Shown here piece after piece: positions 1 through 7,779 of a DNA stretch of 64,000 nt (its first letter is position 1; the number at the start of each line of letters is the position of its first letter). Source of the DNA: Candidatus Heimdallarchaeota archaeon (GTDB taxonomy: Archaea; Asgardarchaeota; Heimdallarchaeia; Heimdallarchaeales; Heimdallarchaeaceae); the NCBI GenBank assembly GCA_019057815.1, contig JAHLWR010000015.1:1-64000 (forward strand), read 5' to 3'. A program made the translations under genes and the position numbers. A model generated the notes under the pieces. That model had not been told where the DNA came from and did no database searches. It worked only from the letters and a program-made list of their open reading frames with translations.

Positions 1-2
1 AC

Positions 3-1277
3 CTCTATTTTCTCTTTGTATTACCGACAAAAAAGATGTTCAAGTACTGGTACAATCTTACAGACACTACAATTTCCGGTGACCAATACGGTCAGATATT
101 CCTAGTAAATTCCATGAATACTGAAGTTGAAGGTTATTCTTTTGATGAAGTAAACGTTGGGATACAAGTACAAAACAGTACTAACATATCAATTAACAAT
201 GTAAACGTTACAGGTCGTTCAGGTATAGAAATTGATAACGTTGATGGTATTTCAATAGAAAATTCCCATTTTTATGGTTATAACTATGGAATAAAAACTG
301 ATGAGGTAAGTGGTAATCTTATTATACAAAATAGCTACTTTGAAGGTTTCAGTTATGCTATTGAATGCGTCGAAACAGGTTATGTCAAGATCAAAAACAA
401 CACAATAATTGATGTACAAGAGACTGGAATGTACATGGATTACGGGTCAGATGCAGAAATTATGTTTAATATTGTAACATGTGACACAGAATCCGCTGAA
501 AGTGAAATACTGATCTATATCGATGGTTATGAAACTGCGAGGATATACTATAACGTATTCATTGGTCTAGGAAATCAAGCAACATCTCTTGCAGAAGAAT
601 GGTCAGTAACAAGCGCAGTTTGGTATAATGAGAGTTTGGAGATAGGTAACTTCTGGTCTAATTGGAATGGTTCAGGTGCTTATGCGATAGAAGGAGATGG
701 AAACCTTGATCTCTATCCATTCATTGACGTAGATGAAGATACGCTAAATGAAAGTATGGAAGTACTAGTATATCATACTAATCCATTTTCAAGCGATAGC
801 GATTCTGACGGTTTAACAGATAGCGAAGAACTTCTTGAATATGGAACAGATCCTAATGATGAGGACAGTGATTCTGATGGTTTAACCGACGGAGAAGAAG
901 TTTTTGAATATTACACCTCACCTACAAATAACGACACCGATTCCGATGGATTAAGTGATGGTGACGAAATCATACAGTATGACAGTGATCCTTTCAACAA
1001 TGACACCGATTCCGATGGTTTAACTGACGGAGAAGAAGTTTTTGAATATTACACCTCACCTACAAATAATGACACCGATTCTGATGGCTATTCTGATTTT
1101 GAAGAAGTACAAGCTGGTACAGATCCATTAGATAACACTAGTTTTCCATTCATACCTGCAGACAAATCCTATCTAGGACTTATCTTAGGTATAACAGCTG
1201 GTTTTCTAGCAGTAGTTGGTGTCACTGTTTATATTCTAAGAAGGAAACGTGTCCTTAAACATCCTAAAAAATCTTAA
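3..1277 (+). CDS. NosD-type beta-helix surface protein with calcium-binding tail (5' end outside window)
   Basis: The frame is open to the left edge, so the start probably lies outside; the first in-window Met is at base 36. The N-terminal part has right-handed parallel beta-helix repeats (NINNVNVTGRSGI, GIKTDEVSGN patterns) like NosD/CASH proteins, followed by the GNFWSNWNGSGAY motif shared with the two other beta-helix proteins in this window. Next come about five thrombospondin type 3-like repeats (DSDSDGLTDGEE), which in known families bind calcium, and then one membrane helix (YLGLILGITAGFLAVVGVTVYIL) with a basic RRKR tail. This predicts a cell-surface protein anchored by its C terminus, with the beta-helix outside. 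Its ligand is unknown. The last 215 coding bases and about 200 bases downstream are copied at 2041-2456. The first residues before base 36 are hydrophobic and do not look like beta-helix, so a rearranged start is possible. Confidence 0.75.
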   Translation, partial: LYFLFVLPTKKMFKYWYNLTDTTISGDQYGQIFLVNSMNTEVEGYSFDEVNVGIQVQNSTNISINNVNVTGRSGIEIDNVDGISIENSHFYGYNYGIKTDEVSGNLIIQNSYFEGFSYAIECVETGYVKIKNNTIIDVQETGMYMDYGSDAEIMFNIVTCDTESAESEILIYIDGYETARIYYNVFIGLGNQATSLAEEWSVTSAVWYNESLEIGNFWSNWNGSGAYAIEGDGNLDLYPFIDVDEDTLNESMEVLVYHTNPFSSDSDSDGLTDSEELLEYGTDPNDEDSDSDGLTDGEEVFEYYTSPTNNDTDSDGLSDGDEIIQYDSDPFNNDTDSDGLTDGEEVFEYYTSPTNNDTDSDGYSDFEEVQAGTDPLDNTSFPFIPADKSYLGLILGITAGFLAVVGVTVYILRRKRVLKHPKKS

Positions 1278-1279
1278 AG

Positions 1280-1320
1280 AAAGAGTAATTTCTCACTCTT
1301 TATCTTTTCTTTTTATTTCA
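1280..1320 (+). terminator. Hairpin plus T-rich terminator
   Basis: A perfect 7-bp stem (AAAGAGT with ACTCTTT, loop of 8) sits directly after the stop codon of the beta-helix gene and runs into T-rich sequence. It is repeated at 2258-2299 behind the truncated copy. Archaeal termination mainly needs the T-tract, so the hairpin may also protect the 3' end. Confidence 0.6.
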
Positions 1321-1383
1321 TTCTAGAACCCTCTGACACATTGTTCTTATTCACTCTATGAACTCTCTTAATTCAAGCGTCAT

Positions 1384-1430
1384 TATCTGGGTTCTAGGTG
1401 AGCAAGGCGAACATCTGACAATTGACCCAT
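1384..1430. other. Strictly conserved block inside the direct repeat, possible structured element
   Basis: This block is identical with 2363-2409 apart from its last base or two, while the flanking intergenic sequence has drifted. Ends TGGGT and ACCCA can pair, and inside them AGGTG can pair with CATCT around the loop AGCAAGGCGAA. It lies just upstream of a TATA box. It could be an operator, a small RNA or a recombination site; nothing here decides which. Confidence 0.35.
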
Positions 1431-1442
1431 TAATAAATTAAA

Positions 1443-1452
1443 AATTTATAAC
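1443..1452 (+). promoter_or_regulatory. TATA box of the MazEF-like pair
   Basis: The sequence AATTTATAAC is a good archaeal box A. A start of transcription about 25 bases on falls near 1470-1475, which leaves a short leader before the ATG at 1508 and excludes the GTG at 1460 as translation start. The same box is present in the second repeat copy at 2421-2430, where no gene follows. Confidence 0.55.
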
Positions 1453-1507
1453 ATAATTTGTGTGGAAAAGGAAAAGGATTATTAAGCTAAAAACTACTTT
1501 TTTATCA

Positions 1508-1693
1508 ATGACAATAGAATCGGAGTTAGAAGAAATAAAGAAACAAATGCATGAAATGTCTAAGAAATTAGATGATTTGCTTTCAGATAGAGATGTAATA
1601 GCTATGTTAAAGCTATCAGAACTTTCTCTACAGGAATTTTTTGATAATGAACCGAATCTATATTCTCTTGAAGATCTAAAGGTTAGATATTAA
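1508..1693 (+). CDS. Antitoxin-like small protein of a MazEF-type pair
   Basis: This is a 61-residue acidic, mostly helical protein (MTIESELEEIKKQMHEMSKK, with a coiled-coil-like N-terminal half). I do not recognise a named family. Its role is inferred from position: its stop codon overlaps the ATG of the MazF/PemK-like toxin by one base, the usual antitoxin-first layout. The ATG at 1508 was chosen over the upstream GTG at 1460 because the GTG lies inside the direct repeat and upstream of the likely transcription start. Many MazF antitoxins of this type bind the toxin through a C-terminal tail, and here the C-terminal stretch LYSLEDLKVRY would be the candidate. The cassette is probably self-regulated through the promoter in the repeat. 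Confidence 0.6.
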   Translation: MTIESELEEIKKQMHEMSKKLDDLLSDRDVIAMLKLSELSLQEFFDNEPNLYSLEDLKVRY

Positions 1694-2022
1694 TGAAAGG
1701 AAAAATAGTTCTTTTACCTTTTCCGTTTACAGATTTAACAAAAGCTAAGTTACGTCCAGCTCTTATTATTTTTGAAAGTACAAAAGATGTAATTGTTATT
1801 TTTATCTCTTCAAAAATACCTGATAAAATATTAGAAACAGATATCTTACTAGTTGCTGATCATAAGGATTTTTTGCTTTCAGGTTTGAAGGTAGATTCAG
1901 TAATTAAACTTGATAAAATTGCAACTATTTTGAAAGATTTGATAATTGGAGAGATTGGTGAAGTAGGGAGCATTCTAAAAAAAGAAATCAATTCTAAGAT
2001 ATGCAAAATCATTCAGATCTAG
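1693..2022 (+). CDS. MazF/PemK-family endoribonuclease toxin
   Basis: This 109-residue protein starts with KGKIVLLPFPFTDLTKAKLRPALII, the hallmark N terminus of the MazF/PemK/Kid family, whose members cut mRNA at short sequences and are blocked by a cognate antitoxin. The conserved Arg-Pro after the first strands (LRPAL) and the later alternation of short strands fit the family SH3-like barrel, and the length is typical. It is translationally coupled to the 61-residue protein upstream. The gene looks whole. It lies between two copies of a 416-base direct repeat, so the pair looks like a cassette that came in between, or together with, a duplication of the neighbouring surface-protein gene. 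Confidence 0.85.
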   Translation: MKGKIVLLPFPFTDLTKAKLRPALIIFESTKDVIVIFISSKIPDKILETDILLVADHKDFLLSGLKVDSVIKLDKIATILKDLIIGEIGEVGSILKKEINSKICKIIQI

Positions 2023-2040
2023 CAGAAATGCGGAAGTATC

Positions 2041-2255
2041 CAAATAACGACGCTGATTCCACTGGTTTCTCTGATTCTGAAGAAGTACAAGCCGGTACAG
2101 ATCCATTAGATAACACTAGTTTTCCATTCATACCTAATGACAAATCCTATCTAGGACTTATATTAGGTCTAACAGCTGGTTTTCTTGCCGTAGTTGGTGT
2201 TATTGTTTATGTTCTAAGAAGGAAACGTGTCCTTAAACTTCCTAAAAAATCTTAA
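2041..2255 (+). pseudogene. 3' fragment of a second beta-helix surface-protein gene
   Basis: It encodes one thrombospondin type 3-like repeat, the linker GTDPLDNTSFPFIP, the membrane helix and the RRKR tail, nearly the same as the C terminus of the first gene. The beta-helix part is missing. An ATG at 2001 is in frame but it lies inside the toxin gene, so a real 84-residue product is unlikely. This is best read as the leftover 3' end of a tandem paralogue whose front was lost or replaced by the MazF-type cassette. Confidence 0.75.
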
Positions 2256-2257
2256 AG

Positions 2258-2299
2258 AAAGAGTAATTTCTCACTCTTTTTCTTTTCTTTTTCTTTCAT
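2258..2299 (+). terminator. Second copy of hairpin plus T-rich terminator
   Basis: The stem AAAGAGT/ACTCTTT is kept exactly, and the following stretch is even richer in T than copy 1. It now ends the truncated gene fragment. Confidence 0.55.
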
Positions 2300-2657
2300 T
2301 CTAGAAACCTCTGACACATTGTTCTGATTCACTCTACAAAATATCTTTATTTTAAGTGTCGTTATCTGGGTTCTAGGTGAGCAAGGCGAACATCTGACAA
2401 TTGACCCATAATAAATTAAAAATTTATAACATAATTTGTGTGGAAAAGGAAAAGGAAATTTTGTTCTTTCCCTCTTATTTTGTAAATCCTTCTTTCAATC
2501 TAAATAACACGCTCTTGAGAATATCGAGTTCACCATAACTGTATGGATTCTTGAATCCTTGGTATTAATGATCCTATCCATTTCTAGTAATTCCTTTTAA
2601 ATTGTAAAATTGTTGATTCTATGCTATATTTCTTTTAATTCTTAAATTGGTCAGAAT

Positions 2658-2673
2658 TGATTACCAGTAATCA
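2658..2673. promoter_or_regulatory. Palindrome TGATTACCAGTAATCA
   Basis: This is a perfect 7-bp inverted repeat with a 2-base centre, embedded in a longer stretch that recurs at 3896-3930 with few changes. The form suits a dimeric regulator or a recombinase site. No gene clearly depends on it here. Confidence 0.35.
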
Positions 2674-2678
2674 TCTGA

Positions 2679-2852
2679 GTTAGCAAGCTTATTACAGAAG
2701 CTTATCGAACTTTTTCTCATCCTGGAATAGGTTATATACCTGAACCAGAAGCTAAACCCAGACCCAAACCTAAATCTAGAAAAAAGAAAAAAAGCAAGAA
2801 GAGACCATTAAGTAGATTTTTGAAACTATTTAGAAGAGAAAAAGGGAAGTAA
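2679..2852 (+). pseudogene. Remnant of a gene with a Lys/Arg-rich C terminus
   Basis: The stretch 2457-3002 has no complete gene. Within it, frame 2679-2852 reads without a start codon into a distinctive tail: a Pro/Lys spacer (PEPEAKPRPKPKSRKKKK) and a basic end (RFLKLFRREKGK), then TAA. A TGA lies just upstream at 2676-2678. The composition looks like real protein and is unlikely to arise by chance in AT-rich spacer, so I call it the surviving 3' end of a lost gene. Family unknown. Confidence 0.4.
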
Positions 2853-2969
2853 TTCTCATCACAATTTCTTATATATCTTATTATTAAACTGAATATAAAA
2901 AGTCTAAACATATCTTAGATTGCGAGCTATTTATGAACTACTAGAGTATCACATCAGTTAATAAGGAAT

Positions 2970-2980
2970 ATCTTTAAATT
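2970..2980 (+). promoter_or_regulatory. TATA box before the interrupted membrane-protein gene
   Basis: CTTTAAATT at about 2972-2980 is a fair archaeal box A. A start about 25 bases on falls at the ATG at 3003, which suggests a leaderless message and supports 3003 as the original start. Confidence 0.45.
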
Positions 2981-3002
2981 TGATTATTTAGAGCTGATTT
3001 GA

Positions 3003-3743
3003 ATGGATACTCCATACCAAACTTTATCATTATTCAAAAAATCATTTGAAGAACAGAGAACTAATCTAGCTAACATTCAATTGCTGAGAAGTTTTATTGA
3101 TCCTTTTTAGAGTCTTTTAGTTGATTTGAGTAGACAAAAAATTGAAGAACACTGGCAACTTCCAAATGATTTCACAAAGCAAACATCTACAAAGATTAAG
3201 GGACGTTTGAATATAGGCAGTACTGAACCCACTGGAATTTGGATTGACAATTTCATCTCGAAATATGTAGAATTAGAAGTTTACTTATCACAGTGTTATA
3301 TTCTAGATCCCTCTGGTAGTATTAAAGTCAGAAAACCATCAAAATTTATCTCATCTGCTCTTGAAGCTCAAAAATTTGATACAATGATTAATAGAGTTAT
3401 AGTAGGATTAACGAAAATTCTGGCTTTTGGTAATAGAATTGTATTAAGAAGTGATTATGAAAATGAAAAGAAACATAGAGATCGTTTGAAAAGAATAGCA
3501 AAATCTAAGAGAACAGAAATGAAAGTGACAGAAAAAAAGAAAATTGTTAAGGATAAAATTATTAGATTTAGAACGACATTTCTCTTTCTCTTTCTAGAAC
3601 TTGTAATAATTGTTCTATCCTTTTTCTTTAATGATATAATTTGGGTAAGAATCCTGCTTTACACTCTGATTCCAGTTTTTCTAATATTGGTTGTAATTGG
3701 TTTCTTCCTAGAAAAAAAAAGAAGGACAAATGATAAAGAGTAA
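3003..3743 (+). pseudogene. Two-helix membrane protein gene interrupted by one in-frame TAG
   Basis: The ATG at 3003 opens a 35-codon frame (MDTPYQTLSLFKKSFEEQRT...) that meets TAG at 3108-3110 and then continues in the same frame through SLLVDLSRQKIEEHWQLP to the TAA at 3743. Read across the TAG this would be a protein of about 246 residues: a soluble, basic N-terminal part, then two membrane helices (about LFLFLELVIIVLSFFF and ILLYTLIPVFLILVVIGFFL) with a lysine-rich cytoplasmic tail. The piece after the TAG can be read alone from a TTG at 3126 as 205 residues. The TATA box before 3003 argues that the longer frame is the original gene. A CAG-to-TAG change, a sequencing error or readthrough would each explain it. 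I do not recognise the family. Confidence 0.5.
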
Positions 3744-4290
3744 GATGATCAGAAGAGAGGGTTTCTTATAGAGTGAAATTGTCTTTCGAAGTAGCTTTTT
3801 AAGCGCTAAGATATAACTGACTACTATCCTTGAAAGAAGCGTTTTCAATAACTTAAACAGCTGTTTAGAGTGATTTGAGGTTTGGATAAAATAAGTCAGA
3901 ATTGATGACCAGTAATCAACTGAGGAAGCATATATCTGTAAAGGTCTAAAGCTCGGTAGAAACTCTCAATAACAAACATAGTGAAGAAGAAAATTAAAGA
4001 GGGGGAGGTTAATACAACCCGCGAAAAAGTGAAGAAAAATCTTACCACGTGAATTAATATTTGTGTGGCAAGATATTTTGATTTCTCTGTGCGCTTTTGA
4101 GAAAAAAGTCTAATTCTTCATCCTTGAGAGTTAAAAAGTAAGTTTAACTGTTGAAATGAAGGGTTGGTTTTCAGCTTATAATCTGTCTTTGATATTACCT
4201 TCACTTTCAAAAGATTGCTGAAATCACTCGAAACACTGACAAAAATAGCTATATAGAGAATCAATACTTTCACTTTCAATGAACTCCCTC
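3744..4290. other. Intergenic stretch without a recognisable gene
   Basis: I see no coding frame of note. It holds the second copy of the palindromic segment (3896-3930), an imperfect inverted repeat CTTACCAC...GTGGCAAG at about 4043-4073, and the string TTCACTTTCAA twice (about 4199 and 4269). These could be regulatory remains; nothing more can be supported. Confidence 0.4.
3903..3918. promoter_or_regulatory. Second copy of palindrome (TGATGACCAGTAATCA)
   Basis: It differs by one base from the palindrome at 2658-2673, and the surrounding sequence (GTCAGAATTGAT...CTGAG) is shared as well. The two copies bracket the interrupted membrane-protein gene, 1.2 kb apart in the same orientation. Confidence 0.35.
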
Positions 4291-4296
4291 TTTCGG

Positions 4297-4305
4297 CTTA
4301 TAAAG
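4297..4305 (+). promoter_or_regulatory. TATA box of tfb
   Basis: CTTATAAAG lies 30-38 bases before the ATG at 4335, which fits a transcription start a few bases before the start codon. Confidence 0.55.
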
Positions 4306-4334
4306 ATGTTTGCAGATAAATAGTTTAGACAAAA

Positions 4335-5288
4335 ATGTCAACTCAAACATCTTTCGAACAAATAGAAGAAGAAGAATCTTTATTGTATTGCACAGATTGC
4401 AATAGTACAGATATTGTAGAAACACTTTCTGATTATTGTTGTAGAAATTGTGGTGCAGTCGTAGGGAGAAGAATGGAATCTACTCATTTTCTGAGTAGAT
4501 CCTCAAATGGTGAACGTTCTGGTTCTCCTGAGAGTATACGTTCGTCCAAATCGACAAGTTTTCGAGTCTTAGATGCCAGAGCAGGAGAAAAAAGAGAAAA
4601 ATGGAGGAGGCTATGGAAGATCTCAAATAGCCAATATTGTGCAATAACCGAAAATAAGAGCAGAATCTTGAACATTTTAACTAACCTTGGATTATCAGAG
4701 ACTTCAACAAATGAAATTATGTTCGAATTAAAGAAGACCTATACAGCTGAAAGAAGAAAGGGCAACAAAGTCACAAACATTTTCTTGATAGCTGCTGCTA
4801 TTACACTCAAACAATTAAAAAATAAAAAGCGTGCAACAAGCATAAACACAATTGTCCAAACTTTCAAGAACTTTGGATGCAAGCTCTCTAGCAAAAGTGT
4901 TCGCGACTATATCATTGATAATAATATCGCCTTGAGGTCAACATCCCCTGCTATTTTTGTTAATCAACATATGGCTAAGTTAAGAAACAGCGATTCTATT
5001 AGAAAAAAGTTTACTGTCTTAACGAATGGTAATGACCTCGAACTGGATATGCTCTATACAACCATAGAAAGAATGGCCACTAAGCTTAGCATCATTAAAA
5101 CTAATGGTAGAAAGCCTTCAGTTCTCTCCGCTTCTTGTATTTATTTAGCTTCTGAACTTTTAGGTCACAAAATTATTGGTGAAAGTATTCTAACCAAAGA
5201 CGAAATGAGCCGTATTTGTAAGATTCCAACAACGACAATGAGAGCACACGTGAAATATCTCAAAGCTCAAATCAACATCAAAATCTAG
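4335..5288 (+). CDS. tfb: Transcription initiation factor TFB (TFIIB family)
   Basis: TFB bridges TBP on the TATA box and RNA polymerase. Residues 19-39 form the N-terminal zinc ribbon (C19-x2-C22 and C36-x2-C39). The B-reader/linker region follows, rich in Ser and Arg, and two cyclin-fold repeats fill the rest (about 110-200 and 215-310; KGNKVTNIFLIAAAITL and NGRKPSVLSASCIYLASELLG are their typical second helices). The length of 317 is normal. The basic helix near the end (KIPTTTMRAHVKYLKAQI) would contact the BRE element. The gene stands alone with its own TATA box. Archaea of this kind often have several TFBs, so this may be one of a set; the first cyclin repeat looks more diverged than the second. 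Confidence 0.93.
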   Translation: MSTQTSFEQIEEEESLLYCTDCNSTDIVETLSDYCCRNCGAVVGRRMESTHFLSRSSNGERSGSPESIRSSKSTSFRVLDARAGEKREKWRRLWKISNSQYCAITENKSRILNILTNLGLSETSTNEIMFELKKTYTAERRKGNKVTNIFLIAAAITLKQLKNKKRATSINTIVQTFKNFGCKLSSKSVRDYIIDNNIALRSTSPAIFVNQHMAKLRNSDSIRKKFTVLTNGNDLELDMLYTTIERMATKLSIIKTNGRKPSVLSASCIYLASELLGHKIIGESILTKDEMSRICKIPTTTMRAHVKYLKAQINIKI

Positions 5289-5410
5289 TCATGCCTCAAA
5301 GAAACATGGCTTTCTAATCTTTCTTTTTATTTTTATTCTCGTCATCTTTCTTATATTTACTTGTGCAAATACTCTCGTTAGGATTATTAACAGAAGAATT
5401 CATTGCACAA

Positions 5411-5420
5411 GATATATATT
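5411..5420 (+). promoter_or_regulatory. TATA box of the second beta-helix gene
   Basis: GATATATATT lies 34-43 bases before the ATG at 5454, the expected distance for a short leader. Confidence 0.45.
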
Positions 5421-5453
5421 AGATTAAGAGTATAGTTTGATTAATGTGATTTA

Positions 5454-7148
5454 ATGAAAAAGAGAACAACATTTATTCTATTTCTACTTATATTGTCAAT
5501 CTATACATTGAATATCAATGTACAAAGTGCTGTTGAAGAGAATGATAGTAGACCTACTTCGTTAGAGTTGACTCCTCATGATCCTATTGAAATAACAAGT
5601 GATAGCGATTTCGAAGTTTTTCCAGGATCAGGAACACAGGGAGATCCTTATGTTATTGAGGGATATGATATCACAACAACAGATAATAGAGGTATTTATA
5701 TTGATGACACAACGAAATATTTCATTGTTCGAAACTGCTATGTTGACGCAGAAGAGTATGGGATTTATATTGATGATGTAGCTGATGGAACAACTACTGT
5801 CATCAACAACACGTGCAACTACAACAAATACGGTGGAATCGTTCTTTCCTCTTCTGTTAGTTCTACTGTCATCAACAACACGTGCAACAACAATAGCTTT
5901 AAAGGCATCTATCTTTACCATTCTGGCAGTTCGAATGTCATTAATAACACGTGTAACAACAATTACGATGGAATCATTCTTTGCTATTCTAGTAGTTCAA
6001 CGATTGCAAATAACACTTTCAGCAATAACAACCATGGCATCTATCTTTACTCTTCTAGTAGTTCAACGATTGCAAATAACACTTTCAGCAATAACAACGA
6101 GGGTATCTCTCTCTCTTCTTCTGATAGTTCAACGGTTGCCAACAACACTTTTACTAATTGTGGTTTGTATATATATGAAGGTACAGGTGACGCATACATT
6201 TCATATACTGTTGAAAATAATTTGGTGAATGGTAAAATCCTAGGTTTTTACACTAACATTTACTCTATGATAATTACTGAACCAGTTTATGGGCAATTAA
6301 TATTAATCAATTGCGCTAATGTGATAGTAAGTGACCAGATTTTAAATAACGCTTCATATGGTCTATTTCTCTACTCCTGTAGACATTCAAGTATTATCAA
6401 CAACACTTGCAGCAATAACAACAGAGGTATCAATCTTCAGTCTTCTGGTAGTTCTACTGTTGCAAATAACACTTGCAGCAATAACTACAACAACCCTGGC
6501 ATCTCTCTTTCCTCTTCTGGTAGTTCTACTGTTGTCAACAATACGTGCAATAGTAACTACAGTGGCATCAGCTTTTCCTCTTCTGGTAGTTCTACTGTTG
6601 CTAACAACACGTGCAACAATAACCAGTACAGCATCTTTCTTTCCTCTTCTAGTAGTTCAACTGTTGCCAATAACACCTGCAGAAATAATAACAAAGGCAT
6701 ATCGCTTTTGTATTCTGATTTATGTGTTTTTACTTACAATCTTTTACAAGAAAATGAAGGATATGGAGTATACTTATACAACTCTGATGATAATCTTATT
6801 CATCATAATACCTTTGTAGATAACAATGTAGGAGGTTTTAATGGTGGTTTTTCTCAAGCTTTCGATGATGGACAAACTAATACTTGGTACGACCCTGAGA
6901 CAAAAGAGGGCAACTTCTGGTCTGATTGGTCAGGAACTGGTTCTTATTCTATTGATGGTTCTGCAAGTTCAGAAGATCTATATCCTCTTGAAGATGGTGA
7001 ACATACTATAACTGCATCTACTACAACTGAAGACACTACAATTGTATCTACTACAGATGAAAATCCATTAAACTTCACGTTTACTCTTCTAATATTAGTA
7101 GTTCCCTTAATGCTTACAAGGATAATCTCAAAGAAGGTAAAGAAATAA
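5454..7148 (+). CDS. NosD-type beta-helix surface protein with Asn/Ser/Thr-rich repeats
   Basis: The protein has 564 residues. Residues 1-26 are a signal peptide (MKKRTTFILFLLILSIY...). The secreted part is a long right-handed beta-helix made of about a dozen 23-24-residue turns of the type SSGSSTVANNTCSNNNxGI, full of Asn-x-Thr sequons that are probably glycosylated. Then comes the family motif GNFWSDWSGTGSYSIDG...DLYP, a short Thr-rich stalk, and a C-terminal membrane helix (LNFTFTLLILVVPLMLTRII) with a lysine tail. It should stand on the cell surface; related NosD/CASH folds bind polysaccharides, but no catalytic residues can be assigned. The repeats are also repetitive in DNA (ACAACACNTGCAACAA strings), which creates several false reading frames in the other phases and may allow repeat-number change. 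Confidence 0.85.
   Translation: MKKRTTFILFLLILSIYTLNINVQSAVEENDSRPTSLELTPHDPIEITSDSDFEVFPGSGTQGDPYVIEGYDITTTDNRGIYIDDTTKYFIVRNCYVDAEEYGIYIDDVADGTTTVINNTCNYNKYGGIVLSSSVSSTVINNTCNNNSFKGIYLYHSGSSNVINNTCNNNYDGIILCYSSSSTIANNTFSNNNHGIYLYSSSSSTIANNTFSNNNEGISLSSSDSSTVANNTFTNCGLYIYEGTGDAYISYTVENNLVNGKILGFYTNIYSMIITEPVYGQLILINCANVIVSDQILNNASYGLFLYSCRHSSIINNTCSNNNRGINLQSSGSSTVANNTCSNNYNNPGISLSSSGSSTVVNNTCNSNYSGISFSSSGSSTVANNTCNNNQYSIFLSSSSSSTVANNTCRNNNKGISLLYSDLCVFTYNLLQENEGYGVYLYNSDDNLIHHNTFVDNNVGGFNGGFSQAFDDGQTNTWYDPETKEGNFWSDWSGTGSYSIDGSASSEDLYPLEDGEHTITASTTTEDTTIVSTTDENPLNFTFTLLILVVPLMLTRIISKKVKK
5785..6700 (+). repeat. Tandem beta-helix coding repeats
   Basis: The DNA here consists of units of about 69-72 bases built around TCTTCTGGTAGTTCTACTGTTGC and AACAACACGTGCAACAATAAC, interrupted at about 6150-6400 by a non-repeat segment. 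Units are similar enough for recombination between them. Confidence 0.6.
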
Positions 7149-7353
7149 TGGAACAGCTGTCAGAAACTGCATAAAAAAGAAGTAATAACAAAACCAAACC
7201 TTCAACCCTTCCTTTTTTTGATTTTTTCAAGATAGGACGATATTAGAACGGAAGGTTTTACCTATTATTCTCAAATTAGTATAATATCTCTTTATTTTTC
7301 TCGACTTACTTCCCTTTACTGAGATTACATTTTTTATCTTGATTTGTACTACT

Positions 7354-7776
7354 CTACTTTAATAACTTTAATGCTTCTCTAGGTGCTAAAACTTCTATTT
7401 CAGGTATTTTTCTAAAGTGTTTGTCCAATGTGACAATTTTCTTTATATCTAATTCTTGCATACATGAGAGCATCAAAGCATCATCAAAGTCTAATTCGAA
7501 TTTCTTTTGATTATTGAATGTTTTTAACATTGTTAAATAATCAGGTTTGTGAATCTTTATCCCTTCATATGATGCTAAAGATTGGATGAATTCTGAAGCT
7601 ATGTCGATACTCTTTGTTTTAAATTGAATGACTAAAACAATAGAATATATTCCAAAATCATTGATAAATGTTGTATATGGTGATTTCTCAAGTTTTTCTA
7701 GCATTTTCTTACAATCTGTAAAATGTTTTTGTTTAAGCATAACTTCAAGAAATATGTTTGAATCTATGAAAAACAA
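7354..7776 (-). CDS. vapC: VapC-like PIN-domain ribonuclease toxin
   Basis: This is a 140-residue PIN-domain protein. The acidic residues D5 (FFIDSNIFLEV), D96/D98/D99 (ELDFDDAL) and D118 (VTLDKHF) match the metal-binding set of VapC toxins, which cut RNA and are held in check by VapB. The usual conserved Glu in the second helix region is not obvious; the segment reads INDFGIYSI, so D40 may stand in. It starts 3 bases after the stop of the VapB-like gene, so the two are one transcript. Apart from that exchange it looks whole. Confidence 0.8.
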   Translation of the reverse strand: MFFIDSNIFLEVMLKQKHFTDCKKMLEKLEKSPYTTFINDFGIYSIVLVIQFKTKSIDIASEFIQSLASYEGIKIHKPDYLTMLKTFNNQKKFELDFDDALMLSCMQELDIKKIVTLDKHFRKIPEIEVLAPREALKLLK

Positions 7777-7779
7777 ATT

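Larger units (their letters stand above)
1063..1478 (+). repeat. Long direct repeat, copy 1
   Basis: This 416-base segment matches 2041-2456 closely and collinearly, by eye well above 85 percent. It covers the 3' end of the beta-helix gene, its terminator hairpin, a strictly conserved stretch at 1384-1430 and a TATA box. The match stops after the GGAAAAGGAAAAGGA string at 1478. The MazF-type cassette begins straight after it. Confidence 0.88.
2041..2456 (+). repeat. Long direct repeat, copy 2
   Basis: This is the second copy of 1063-1478 and has the same length by my alignment. The offset is 978 bases, and the 562 bases in between hold just the MazF-type pair. The copy carries the gene tail, the terminator hairpin (2258-2279), the conserved block (2363-2409) and the TATA box (2421-2430), but no gene follows the promoter. 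Confidence 0.88.

Noticed and set aside
1460-1507. Longer N terminus of the antitoxin from GTG 1460
   Set aside because: The GTG lies in the direct repeat and upstream of the likely transcription start.
2001-2255. 84-residue protein starting inside the MazF-like gene
   Set aside because: Only codons from about 2041 match anything, namely the tail of the surface protein; without signal peptide it would not make a sensible membrane protein.
5785-6700. CRISPR-like regular repeats
   Set aside because: Units are in frame, code for beta-helix turns, vary like coding sequence and have no unique spacers.
5785-6819. Several additional reading frames of 90-150 codons, both strands
   Set aside because: They are out-of-phase readings of the repetitive beta-helix gene; the low-complexity Thr/Leu/Val composition follows from the DNA repeat.
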